DNA from: Streptomyces sp. NA02950
GTDB taxonomy: Bacteria > Actinomycetota > Actinomycetes > Streptomycetales > Streptomycetaceae
Direction: 5' to 3'
Assembly (NCBI RefSeq): GCF_013364155.1
Contig: NZ_CP054916.1
Coordinates: 4,523,001 to 4,587,000, forward strand
DNA length: 64,000 nucleotides
Part shown: piece after piece, positions 36,291-44,905 of the stretch
Numbering within the stretch: position 1 is the first letter of the stretch
Layout: every line of letters starts with the position of its first letter
Program-made: the position numbers and the translations under genes
Notes under the pieces: generated by a model
The model's input: the letters and a program-made list of their open reading frames with translations, nothing else
Told to the model about the DNA's origin: nothing
The model's database searches: none

Positions 36291-37723
36291 CCGATGAGCG
36301 TACGGGCCCGGGGCTCCTCATCGCGCTCCGGAGCCCGTGGCCCGCGCAACCGCCGGACCCGGGTCACCACGCGGTCCCGGACCCGGGCCGCCCTCGCGCC
36401 GCCCCAGAGCAGAAAGGCCGTCGGCAGGAACACCGCGTCGGCGGCGATCGCGGCGAGTGAGAAGAAGGGCAGCCCCAGCATGATCGCTATGCCGAGGTGC
36501 TCCATCATCAGCAGGACGAGCATCACATTCTTGGCCCGCCGGTTGAGCAGGGTGAACGGGAAGGCGACCTGCACGATGACCGTGCCGTAGGTCAGCACCA
36601 TCACCAGCGTGCCGTTGGACGCCATGAAGTCGGCGAGGCCGGGCCAGGGCGAGAAGTAGTCCAAATGCAGCGGGTAGTAGAGGGCGGTGCCGTCCTGCCA
36701 GCGCGAGCCCTGGATCTTGTACCAGCCGGCCGAGGCGTAGAGCAGACACACCTCGCCCATGATCACCAACAGGGTGCCGTTGTGCGCCAGATTGGCGAGC
36801 ACATCCATGATGGTGCGCGGCTCCCCCGGTGCGTAGCGCCGCACCAGCCACCAGCCGGCCTGGACGAGCCACAGCCCCCACAGAACCGTGGCCCAGCCGA
36901 CCCCGGGCAGCGGCCCGTCGGCCATCAGGGAGAGCCGGGCGTCGGTGAACAGCTGGGCCCAGAGCAGCACCAGCCCCAGGACGGCCCAGAGCACGATGCC
37001 CGTCGTATCGCGGGAGGGCTGAGAGGGCTGGGGGGCTTGAGAGGGCTGGGAGAGAGCCTTCTGCCGCGCCGCCCGGCGGGCGTCCAGCGACCACACCTGC
37101 CCGCACCGGGTCAGTGCCAGATAGGTCGCCATCAGATGGACGAGGTTGTCGCCGCCGTCCCCGATGAAGATGCTGCGGTTCTGGAGCGACAGGACTCCGA
37201 GCATGAACAGCATGGACATGGTGCGGGTGCGCCAGCCGAGCAGCAGCAGCACGCTCGAGACGATGCCGAGGGTGTAGACGGTCTCGAACCAGACGGTGCT
37301 GTCGGTCCATATCAGCGCGCTGAAGGCACGGTTGGTGTCCAGCAGCCGGTTGGCCATGTCCCAGTTCATGGGGCCGTCGGGTCCGTACAGCTCCCGGCGG
37401 TGGGGCCATTCGCGCAGCAGGAAGAGCAGCCAGGTGAAGGAGAAGCCGATCCGGACGATCGCGGTCTGGCACGGGCCGAGCGCGGAGCCGCTGACGCGGG
37501 CGTGACCGCGGGCCACGGCGGAATGGAGCCGGGCTGCCAGCGGGGCGCGGGCGCCGGGGCGGGCGGACTGCCGCGGCGGCGGGGGCGGGGGTACGGCGCC
37601 GGGGCCGAACTCGGTTCCGTCGGCGGGCTCGGTTGCGTGGGCGGACTCGGATCCGGAGCCGGACGCGGGGTCGCGCTCGGGGTCGGGTTCGGGGGAGTGC
37701 GAGGGGGCAGCGGGCCCGGTCAC
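36287..37723 (-). CDS. HTTM-domain membrane protein
   Basis: The GTG at 37723 overlaps the DUF5819 stop (GTGA), giving 478 residues; the frame is open to 37816. After a Pro/Ser/Glu-rich N-terminus come at least six hydrophobic helices beginning with TAIVRIGFSFTWLLFLLREW. Recognisable HTTM (horizontally transferred transmembrane, vitamin-K-carboxylase-like) segments are LQNRSIFIGDGGDNLVHLMATYL and YASAGWYKIQGSRWQDGTALYYPL. Activity in bacteria is unknown. It is coupled to the DUF5819 gene and to TrmH on either side. Confidence 0.87.
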   Translation of the reverse strand: MTGPAAPSHSPEPDPERDPASGSGSESAHATEPADGTEFGPGAVPPPPPPRQSARPGARAPLAARLHSAVARGHARVSGSALGPCQTAIVRIGFSFTWLLFLLREWPHRRELYGPDGPMNWDMANRLLDTNRAFSALIWTDSTVWFETVYTLGIVSSVLLLLGWRTRTMSMLFMLGVLSLQNRSIFIGDGGDNLVHLMATYLALTRCGQVWSLDARRAARQKALSQPSQAPQPSQPSRDTTGIVLWAVLGLVLLWAQLFTDARLSLMADGPLPGVGWATVLWGLWLVQAGWWLVRRYAPGEPRTIMDVLANLAHNGTLLVIMGEVCLLYASAGWYKIQGSRWQDGTALYYPLHLDYFSPWPGLADFMASNGTLVMVLTYGTVIVQVAFPFTLLNRRAKNVMLVLLMMEHLGIAIMLGLPFFSLAAIAADAVFLPTAFLLWGGARAARVRDRVVTRVRRLRGPRAPERDEEPRARTLIG

Positions 37724-38391
37724 CGGTTCTTCGCCTCCGGAAGGTCGTCGCCGGTCACCGTCCACCACGGCAGTACGCGGTAGAACACCTTGGTGTCGAT
37801 CTTCTCGTCGCTCCACGGCGGTGCGGCCAGGGGTGTGGTCGCGGATCGCACCTGCACCCGCTCGACGGTGCCGCCGCCCTCCTCCCGGCCGAAGCGGAGC
37901 ATCACGATCCGGCGCATGTACTGCTCGAAGAGCGGGCCGCGAGCCCCGATCGACCGGTCCTGCTCGTCATGTGAGGAGACATAGAACTCCCACGCCCTCC
38001 GCAGCTCGTTCTGCTGGGTGTGGCTGGGCAGCGGATTGTGGCGGATGGCCGCGCCGTCCTCTGCTGAGAGGTTTCTCCACCCGGTGGTCGCGGTGCCACC
38101 GTCGGCCGTGCGGATTTCGGCGCGGGCCTGAACGGCGATGTTCTGCTGGAGCGGGTTGGGGGCGAACAGCTTCCAGTTCCGCTCGAACTCCGGATAGATG
38201 TAGTCGTCGATGGCCGCACCATGCTGCTTGCTGAGCGTATTGGGCGGCGAGACGTTCAGAAACGCCATCCCAAGGTGGATGACGGCCGCGACGGCCGCGA
38301 CCGCGGTGGCCACCGCGACGACCAGCTGAGCGGGGAGGGAGAGCGCGGCGAGCCGTCCCGCCGTCTCGTCGTCCGTCTCCGAGTCCGCCAT
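37720..38391 (-). CDS. DUF5819-family membrane-anchored protein
   Basis: The product has 223 residues. One N-terminal membrane helix (LVVAVATAVAAVAAVIHLGMAFL) precedes an outer domain with LNVSPPNTLSK, YIYPEFERNWKLFAPNPLQQN and a late REYRRIVML-like stretch, the typical pattern of DUF5819 proteins that accompany HTTM genes. It probably works with the HTTM protein as a membrane pair. It is divergent from paaA. Confidence 0.85.
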   Translation of the reverse strand: MADSETDDETAGRLAALSLPAQLVVAVATAVAAVAAVIHLGMAFLNVSPPNTLSKQHGAAIDDYIYPEFERNWKLFAPNPLQQNIAVQARAEIRTADGGTATTGWRNLSAEDGAAIRHNPLPSHTQQNELRRAWEFYVSSHDEQDRSIGARGPLFEQYMRRIVMLRFGREEGGGTVERVQVRSATTPLAAPPWSDEKIDTKVFYRVLPWWTVTGDDLPEAKNR

Positions 38392-38520
38392 ACCGCCCCG
38401 CTCCCGATGGTGTCCGGTGCTCCCGCCCGCCCGCCCGCCCGTCCGTCCGGCCGCGCGCTCCGCGGCCCCTACGCCCCGGAACGGTACCCATGCGGAACCC
38501 CTGGCACAGGGCCCTCGGCG

Positions 38521-38531
38521 TTATCCACAGG
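38521..38531 (+). promoter_or_regulatory. TTATCCACAGG box upstream of paaA
   Basis: TTATCCACAGG is followed directly by CTTGACAC, which could be a -35 element (TTGACA, 38533-38538). Operator 3 begins 33 bp after the box. Confidence 0.5.
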
Positions 38532-38564
38532 CTTGACACCCTACGTTCCCGCGGCACACCATTG

Positions 38565-38582
38565 AACCGAACGATCGGTCGG
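38565..38582. promoter_or_regulatory. PaaR-like operator 3 (paaA promoter)
   Basis: AACCGAACGATCGGTCGG contains ACCGAACGATCGGT, a full match to ACCGNNCGNNCGGT. It ends 43 bp before the paaA start, in the place where a repressor would block transcription. Confidence 0.7.
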
Positions 38583-38625
38583 TCGGCTCGCCGGTCGGCG
38601 GGGACGGATGGCGAAGGGGCTTCGC

Positions 38626-39572
<947 letters not shown>

Positions 39573-39576
<4 letters not shown>

Positions 39577-39869
39577 GTGGTGGCCAGAGCGGTGCGTGGC
39601 CGCTGTGGGAGGTGTTCGTCCGCAGCAGGCGCGGACTCTCCCACACCCACGCCGGAAGTCTGCACGCGCCGGACGCCGAGATGGCCCTGCGCAATGCCCG
39701 CGATCTGTACACCCGCCGCTCGGAAGGGGTGTCGATCTGGGTGGTGCCCTCCACCGCGGTCACCGCGTCGTCGCCGGACGAGAAGGACCCGTTCTTCGAG
39801 CCGTCCGCCGACAAGCCCTACCGCCACCCCACCTTCTACGAGATCCCGGAAGGGGTGCGGCACCTGTGA
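39573..39869 (+). CDS. paaB: Phenylacetyl-CoA epoxidase subunit PaaB
   Basis: The product has 98 residues, the normal size. [20 protein letters not shown] and the [20 protein letters not shown] segment are diagnostic. It is a structural bridging subunit without cofactor. It starts in an ATGA overlap with paaA and ends in a GTGA overlap with paaC, which suggests fixed stoichiometry by translational coupling. Confidence 0.94.
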
Positions 39870-40567
39870 CCGCGGCCCTCGCCCTGGGCGATGACGCACT
39901 GGTGCTCTCCCACCGGCTGGGGGAGTGGGCGGGCCACGCCCCCGTGCTGGAGGAGGAGGTGGCGCTCGCCAATATCGCCCTCGACCTGCTCGGTCAGGCC
40001 CGGGTCCTGCTCTCCCTGGCCGGGGACGAGGACGAGCTCGCCTATCTGCGCGAGGAGCGGGCGTTCCGCAATGCGCAGCTCGTCGAGCAGCCCAATGGGG
40101 ATTTCGCCCACACCATCGCCCGCCAGCTCTACTTCTCCACCTATCAGGAGCTGCTGTACGAGCGGCTGGCGCGGGGCGGCGGCCCCTTCGCCCCGCTCGC
40201 CGCCAAGGCGGTCAAGGAGGTCGCCTACCACCGCGACCATGCCGAGCACTGGACGCTGCGGCTCGGCGACGGCACCGCCGAAAGCCATGAGCGGATGCGG
40301 GTGGCGCTGGATGCCCTGTGGCGCTTCACCGGCGAGCTGTTCGAGCCGGTGGAGGGGTGCGAGGTGGAGTGGGACACCCTGCACACCGACTGGCTGACCC
40401 GGCTCACCTCGGTCCTGGACCGCGCCACCCTGGCCGTGCCCGAGGGGCCGCGGCGGGGTGCGTGGGCGGCGGGCGCCGGACGGCAGGGCGTCCACACCGA
40501 ATCGTTCGGCCGGATGCTCGCGGAGATGCAGCATCTGCACCGCAGCCACCCGGGGGCGACATGGTGA
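39866..40567 (+). CDS. paaC: Phenylacetyl-CoA epoxidase subunit PaaC
   Basis: The GTG at 39866, in the overlap with paaB, gives 233 residues; the frame itself opens much earlier, inside paaA. It is a ferritin-like helical subunit with LSHRLGEWAGHAPVLEEEVA, LDLLGQARVLL and KEVAYHRDHAEHWTLRLGDG. PaaC partners PaaA structurally but has lost the active diiron site in this family. Its stop overlaps the paaD start region by 7 bases. Confidence 0.93.
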   Translation: MTAALALGDDALVLSHRLGEWAGHAPVLEEEVALANIALDLLGQARVLLSLAGDEDELAYLREERAFRNAQLVEQPNGDFAHTIARQLYFSTYQELLYERLARGGGPFAPLAAKAVKEVAYHRDHAEHWTLRLGDGTAESHERMRVALDALWRFTGELFEPVEGCEVEWDTLHTDWLTRLTSVLDRATLAVPEGPRRGAWAAGAGRQGVHTESFGRMLAEMQHLHRSHPGATW

Positions 40568-41082
40568 CCCCGGCAGCCCACGCGTCCGGCACCACCGCGC
40601 TCGAGGAGGAGCTGCGGCAGCTGGCGGGATCCGTGCCGGATCCCGAGCTGCCGATGGTCTCCCTGGCGGAGCTGGGTGTGGTGCGCGGGCTGCGGGTACT
40701 GGCGCCGGGCCGGGTCGAGGTCGAGCTGACCCCCACCTACACCGGCTGCCCGGCGCTGGAGTCGATGAGCGCCGATATCGAGCGGGTGCTGCATGACCGG
40801 GGGATCCCCGAGGTGGCCGTCCGTACGGTGCTCTCCCCGCCCTGGTCCACGGACGCGATCAGCCCCGAGGGCCGCCGCAAACTGGCCGAGGCCGGGATAG
40901 CGCCGCCCTCACCGCGGCGGGCGGAGGCGGGTGGGCCGGTCACCGTCGACCTGGCGGTGCGCTGCCCGCACTGCGGCTCCACCGAGACCAAGCTGCTCAG
41001 CCGCTTCTCCTCCACCGCGTGCAAGGCGCTGCGCCGTTGCGAGACATGCCGTGAACCGTTCGACCACTTCAAGGAGTTGTGA
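40561..41082 (+). CDS. paaD: PaaD, iron-sulfur/maturation protein of the epoxidase
   Basis: The product has 173 residues from the ATG at 40561; the next codon, a GTG at 40564, is an alternative. The N-terminal DUF59/MIP18 domain has VPDPELPMVSLAELGVVRGL and LTPTYTGCPALESM. The C-terminal zinc ribbon has CPHCGSTETKLLSRFSSTAC followed by CRRC-like KALRRCETC. PaaD is needed for epoxidase maturation, probably Fe-S or diiron assembly. The stop overlaps paaE (TGATG). Confidence 0.93.
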   Translation: MVTPAAHASGTTALEEELRQLAGSVPDPELPMVSLAELGVVRGLRVLAPGRVEVELTPTYTGCPALESMSADIERVLHDRGIPEVAVRTVLSPPWSTDAISPEGRRKLAEAGIAPPSPRRAEAGGPVTVDLAVRCPHCGSTETKLLSRFSSTACKALRRCETCREPFDHFKEL

Positions 41083-42188
41083 TGGCCGCGGAAGCGGTGG
41101 TCGAGGCCACCACACACCATGGCGCGTTCCATCCGCTGCGAGTGGTGGCGGTCGAGCGGCTCACCGATGACGCGGTGGCCGTCACCCTGCGGGTGCCGCC
41201 CGCGCTGAGGGACACCTTCCGCTTCGTCCCCGGACAGCACATCGCGGTGCGGCGGTTCGTGAACGGCGCCGAGATCCGACGGACGTACTCGATCTGCACC
41301 CCGGCCCCGGACGCGGCGGGTCCGGAGTTGCTGCGGGTAGGGGTGCGGCTGGTCGAGGGCGGCGAGTTCTCGACCTACGCCCTCAAGGAGCTGGCGGTCG
41401 GCGAGGTCATGGAGGTGATGGCGCCCGCGGGCCGGTTTGTGCTGGCTCCCCGGCCGGGCCACTTCGCCGCGGTCGTCGGCGGCAGCGGTATCACCCCGGT
41501 GCTATCCATCGTCGCGACGCTGCTGGAGCGGCAGCCCGGGGCCCGTTTCTGTCTGATCCGCAGCGACCGCACCGCCGCGTCGACGATGTTCCTGGAGGAG
41601 GTCGCCGACCTCAAGGACCGCTGGCCCGACCGGTTCCAGCTGGTCTGCGCGCTCTCCCGGGAGGAGCAGCAGACCGGGCTGGTCTCCGGGCGGCTGGACG
41701 AGGAGCGGCTGACCGGGCTGCTGCCCGCGCTGCTGCCGGTGGAGTCGGTGGACGGCTGGTTCCTGTGCGGTCCGTACGGGCTGGTGAGCGCCGCCGAGCG
41801 GGCGCTGCGCGGCCTCGGGGTGGCCCGCGGCCGGGTCCATCAGGAGATCTTCCATGTCGACACCGCAGGGGAGACGGGCTCGGCCGTGCCGGGTCCGGTC
41901 GGTACCGCGTCGCACAGTTCGGTGACGGCGACGCTGGACGGCCGCTCGGGCACCTGGCCGGTGCAGGACGGGGAAGCGCTGCTGGAAACCGTGCTGCGCA
42001 ACCGCGCTGACGCACCGTATGCCTGCAAGGGCGGGGTGTGCGGCACCTGCCGGGCGTTCCTGGTCTCCGGTGAGGTGCGGATGGACCGGAATTTCGCGCT
42101 GGAGCCGGACGAGGTGGAGGCGGGCTATGTGCTGGCCTGTCAGTCCCATCCGGTCGGTGAGCGGGTGGAGTTGGACTTCGACCGCTGA
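41082..42188 (+). CDS. paaE: PaaE, NADPH-dependent oxidoreductase of the epoxidase
   Basis: The product has 368 residues from the ATG at 41082, with AAGGAG 5 nt upstream. The order is an FAD domain (FVPGQHIAVRRFVNGAEIRRTYSIC, where RxYS binds FAD), an NAD(P) domain (AVVGGSGITPVLSI) and a C-terminal plant-type 2Fe-2S ferredoxin domain (CKGGVCGTCRAFL ... CQSHP). It passes electrons from NADPH to PaaA. Last gene of paaABCDE. Confidence 0.95.
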   Translation: MAAEAVVEATTHHGAFHPLRVVAVERLTDDAVAVTLRVPPALRDTFRFVPGQHIAVRRFVNGAEIRRTYSICTPAPDAAGPELLRVGVRLVEGGEFSTYALKELAVGEVMEVMAPAGRFVLAPRPGHFAAVVGGSGITPVLSIVATLLERQPGARFCLIRSDRTAASTMFLEEVADLKDRWPDRFQLVCALSREEQQTGLVSGRLDEERLTGLLPALLPVESVDGWFLCGPYGLVSAAERALRGLGVARGRVHQEIFHVDTAGETGSAVPGPVGTASHSSVTATLDGRSGTWPVQDGEALLETVLRNRADAPYACKGGVCGTCRAFLVSGEVRMDRNFALEPDEVEAGYVLACQSHPVGERVELDFDR

Positions 42189-42215
42189 AGCGCGGTGGTG
42201 ACCGTTCCCTTCGTG

Positions 42216-42229
42216 TAGAACCTGTTCTA
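42216..42229. promoter_or_regulatory. KstR-type operator (TNNAACNNGTTNNA)
   Basis: TAGAACCTGTTCTA is a perfect match to the published KstR consensus TnnAACnnGTTnnA and is a 14-bp perfect palindrome. It lies 45 bp before the acyl-CoA dehydrogenase start, between it and paaE. KstR is a TetR-family repressor of sterol and lipid catabolism genes; no kstR gene is in the window. Confidence 0.65.
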
Positions 42230-42274
42230 TCTTGACCGGCCGTCGGACAGAGCCGCGGCGCGGGAGGACGAACA

Positions 42275-43423
42275 GTGGACTTCACCTTCACCGAGGAGCA
42301 GCAGGCGGCCGTCGAGGCGGCGAAGGCCGTCTTCACCTCCGTCGAACCGGACAGCGTGCCCAGCCCCGCACTGATCCGCGGGGCCGTGGCCGAGGACTTC
42401 GACCGTGTGCTGTGGCAGCGGCTCGCCGAAGGCGATCTGCTCGGCCTGACGCTGGACCCGCGCCACGGCGGTTCGGGGCTGGACCTCATCGCCCTATGCC
42501 TGGTGCTGCGGGAGTCCGCCCGGGTGCTGGCCCGGGTGCCGCTGCTGGAGTCGGGTGCGGCGGCCCTGGCTGTGCAGAGGTATGGCTGCGCCGAGTTGTG
42601 CGCCGATGTGCTGCCCCGGGTGGTGCGCGGGGAGCTGGTACTCACCGTCGCGCCGAACGGCCGCACCGGCCATGACCCGGCCGAACTCGCCGTCCAGGGC
42701 CACCGGGACGGCGACGTGTGGGTGCTGGACGGCGTCCAGACCGGCGTCCCCTGGGCCCACGGCGCCGACCGGGTGCTGGTCCCCGCCCACACCGGCGCGG
42801 GCCGTACCGTCCTCGCACTGGTCCCCCGCCGCCAGAGCGGTGTTGTCCTCGACGAGCAGGTATCCACCAGCGGTGAGCGGCAGGCCGAGATCCGCCTCGG
42901 CGGTGTGCGGCTGTCCGCCGCCGAGGTACTGACCGCGGACGGCGCCTGGGAGTGGCTGCGGCACCTCCTCACCACCGGCACCTGTGCCCTCGCGCTGGGC
43001 CTCGGCTCGGCGGTGCTGGAGATGACCAGCTCCTATGTCAGCGGGCGCGAACAGTTCGGGTATCCGCTCGCCACCTTCCAAACGGTCGCCGTCCAGGCCG
43101 CCGACCGCTATATCGATCTGCGGGCGATGGAGGCCACGCTCTGGCAGGCCGCCTGGCGGCTCGGCATGGAGGAGGAACGGCCGACGGCGGTCGGTGCCCT
43201 TCCGGTCGCCGGGGATGTGGCCGTCGCCAAGATGTGGGCCGCCGAGGGGGTACGGCGCGTGGTGCAGACCGCGCAGCATCTGCACGGCGGCTTCGGCGCG
43301 GTCACCGACTATCCGCTGCACCGCTATCACGCCTGGGCCAAGCAGCTGGAGCTGTCGCTCGGCCCGGCCGCCGCCCACGAGGAAGCCCTCGGCACCCTCC
43401 TCGCCACCCACCCCGTCGCCTGA
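42275..43423 (+). CDS. Acyl-CoA dehydrogenase (FadE-type)
   Basis: The product has 382 residues from a GTG with GGAGGA upstream. The N-terminal helical domain starts MDFTFTEEQQAAVEAAKAVF. The C-terminal flavin domain has SYVSGREQFGYPLATFQTVAVQAADRY and HLHGGFGAVTDYPLHRYHAWAKQ, typical of FAD acyl-CoA dehydrogenases. The variant resembles actinobacterial FadE proteins used on CoA-linked side chains or rings. The KstR-type site upstream points to sterol or fatty-acid related control rather than membership of the paa operon. Confidence 0.88.
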   Translation: MDFTFTEEQQAAVEAAKAVFTSVEPDSVPSPALIRGAVAEDFDRVLWQRLAEGDLLGLTLDPRHGGSGLDLIALCLVLRESARVLARVPLLESGAAALAVQRYGCAELCADVLPRVVRGELVLTVAPNGRTGHDPAELAVQGHRDGDVWVLDGVQTGVPWAHGADRVLVPAHTGAGRTVLALVPRRQSGVVLDEQVSTSGERQAEIRLGGVRLSAAEVLTADGAWEWLRHLLTTGTCALALGLGSAVLEMTSSYVSGREQFGYPLATFQTVAVQAADRYIDLRAMEATLWQAAWRLGMEEERPTAVGALPVAGDVAVAKMWAAEGVRRVVQTAQHLHGGFGAVTDYPLHRYHAWAKQLELSLGPAAAHEEALGTLLATHPVA

Positions 43424-43426
43424 AAA

Positions 43427-43464
43427 GGCCCGCCCGGCTCCCAGGGGCCGGGCCCCGGCGGGCC
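43427..43464 (+). terminator. Hairpin terminator after the acyl-CoA dehydrogenase gene
   Basis: An 8-bp outer stem (43427-43434/43457-43464) with further inner G/C pairing begins 3 bp past the stop codon. Confidence 0.55.
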
Positions 43465-43581
43465 GGAGCCCGCGAGCGAACGTGTGATGCGGCCCGCCGG
43501 GGCAGACGGGCCGCGCCACACAACGAACTCCAGCGGGGCGGGTGCCGAGCGCGGGCCGGGTCAGCGGGGTCCTGTCGCCGG

Positions 43582-43935
43582 TTACAGAACGAACGCGCCG
43601 TCGGGGGTGTTGTCCTGGCCGGAGACCATGGGGCGGCCCGCCGCGTGCCAGGCGAGCATGCCGCCGTCCACATTCACCGCGTCCAGGCCCTGCGCCACCA
43701 GATACTGCGTCACCTGCGCGGAGCGGCCGCCGACCCGGCACATCACATGCACCCGCCGACCGTCGCCCACCGCCTCGATCAGTTCACCGAACCGGGCGAC
43801 GAGCCCGCCCATGGGAATGTGCAGCGCGCCCTCGACGTGCCCGGCCGCCCATTCGTCGTCCTCCCGGACGTCCAGCAGAAAGCCGTCGGCGGGTACGGCC
43901 GCGGCCTCCACCTGGGGAAGCTGGGCAAAATGCAT
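43582..43935 (-). CDS. Rhodanese-domain protein
   Basis: The ATG at 43935 has GAGAGG 8 nt upstream and gives 117 residues. It is a single rhodanese domain: LLDVREDDEWAAGHVEGALHIPM and the active loop VMCRVGGRSAQ with catalytic Cys in a CRVGGRS loop. It should carry persulfide sulfur (thiosulfate sulfurtransferase-like). Monocistronic, convergent with acyl-CoA dehydrogenase. Confidence 0.88.
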   Translation of the reverse strand: MHFAQLPQVEAAAVPADGFLLDVREDDEWAAGHVEGALHIPMGGLVARFGELIEAVGDGRRVHVMCRVGGRSAQVTQYLVAQGLDAVNVDGGMLAWHAAGRPMVSGQDNTPDGAFVL

Positions 43936-43987
43936 CACACACACCTCTCACACAACATCGCGGCATCATCAGCCGACGGAAAACCTA

Positions 43988-44866
43988 CTACCGCGCCAGC
44001 TCCGCCAGCCGAGCCTCCTTCTCGGAGACCTGGGTGAGCAGCTGCTCGGCGATCTCGTCCAGCAGCCCGTCCGGATCCTCCGGCGCCATCTTGATCATCG
44101 CGCCGATCGCGCTGGACTCCAGCTCGGCGGCGACGGCGGCCAGCATCTCCTTGCGCTCGGCCAGCCACTCCAGCCGGGCGTAGAGCTCCTCGCTGCGGCT
44201 CGCCCGCCGCTCCGGCGGCGGAGGTCCGGCCGCCCACTCCTCGGCCAGCGCCCGCAGGGTCTCCACGTCCCCGGCCGCATAGGCGGCGTTGACCCGCACG
44301 ATGAACGCCCCGCGCCGCTCCCGCTCGGCCTCCTCCTCGGCCAGGTCCGGATGGGCCTTGCGGGCCAGCTCCCGGTAGATCCGGCGGGCCTCCTCGCTCG
44401 GCCGCACCCGCGGCGGCGGCTGCACCGGCTTCTCGGTCAGCATCGCGGTCGCCTCCGGCGAGAGGCCCTCGGAGTCGAGCCACCCGTGGAACAGCTCCTC
44501 CACGCCCGGCATCGGCTGCACCAGCCCCCGCGCCTCCCGCGCCCTGCGCAGATCCTCGGGGTCGCCGGTGCGCTGCGCGACCGCCTCCGCGATCAGTGCG
44601 TCCAGTTCGTCGAGGCGCGAGTACATCGGCCCGAGCCGCTGGTGGTGCAGCCGGGAGAAGTTCTCCACCTCCACCCGGAAGGTCTCCACCGCGATCTCGA
44701 ACTCGATCAGCGCCTGCTCGGCCGCCCGCACCGCCCGCTCGAGGCGCTCGGTGGCCTGCGCCTCTTCGGCCGACCGGGCCTCCTCGGACCGGTCCTGCGA
44801 TTCAGCCTGGGGCTCGGCTTCGGACACCGACTGCTGTGCCTGCTGCTGCGCTTCCGGGTTCGTCAC
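43988..44866 (-). CDS. J-domain-containing coiled-coil protein
   Basis: The product has 292 residues from a GTG. The N-terminal 170 residues are long charged helices (coiled coil, Glu/Gln/Arg-rich). A J-like domain follows with ARRIYRELARKAHPDLAEEE, which carries the HPD tripeptide needed to stimulate DnaK. The C-terminus is another helical stretch (RLEWLAERKEMLAAVAAELE). It is probably a DnaK co-chaperone with an unknown client. It lies 53 bp upstream of the rhodanese gene on the same strand and may be cotranscribed with it. Confidence 0.78.
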   Translation of the reverse strand: MTNPEAQQQAQQSVSEAEPQAESQDRSEEARSAEEAQATERLERAVRAAEQALIEFEIAVETFRVEVENFSRLHHQRLGPMYSRLDELDALIAEAVAQRTGDPEDLRRAREARGLVQPMPGVEELFHGWLDSEGLSPEATAMLTEKPVQPPPRVRPSEEARRIYRELARKAHPDLAEEEAERERRGAFIVRVNAAYAAGDVETLRALAEEWAAGPPPPERRASRSEELYARLEWLAERKEMLAAVAAELESSAIGAMIKMAPEDPDGLLDEIAEQLLTQVSEKEARLAELAR

Positions 44867-44905
44867 CCGCTCAGCCTACGTCCGGCACCCGGCCCCGCCC
44901 GAACC

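Noticed and set aside
33044..38531. DnaA-like boxes as a replication origin
   Set aside because: The boxes are single, kilobases apart and each beside a promoter. There is no cluster and no dnaA/dnaN neighbourhood.
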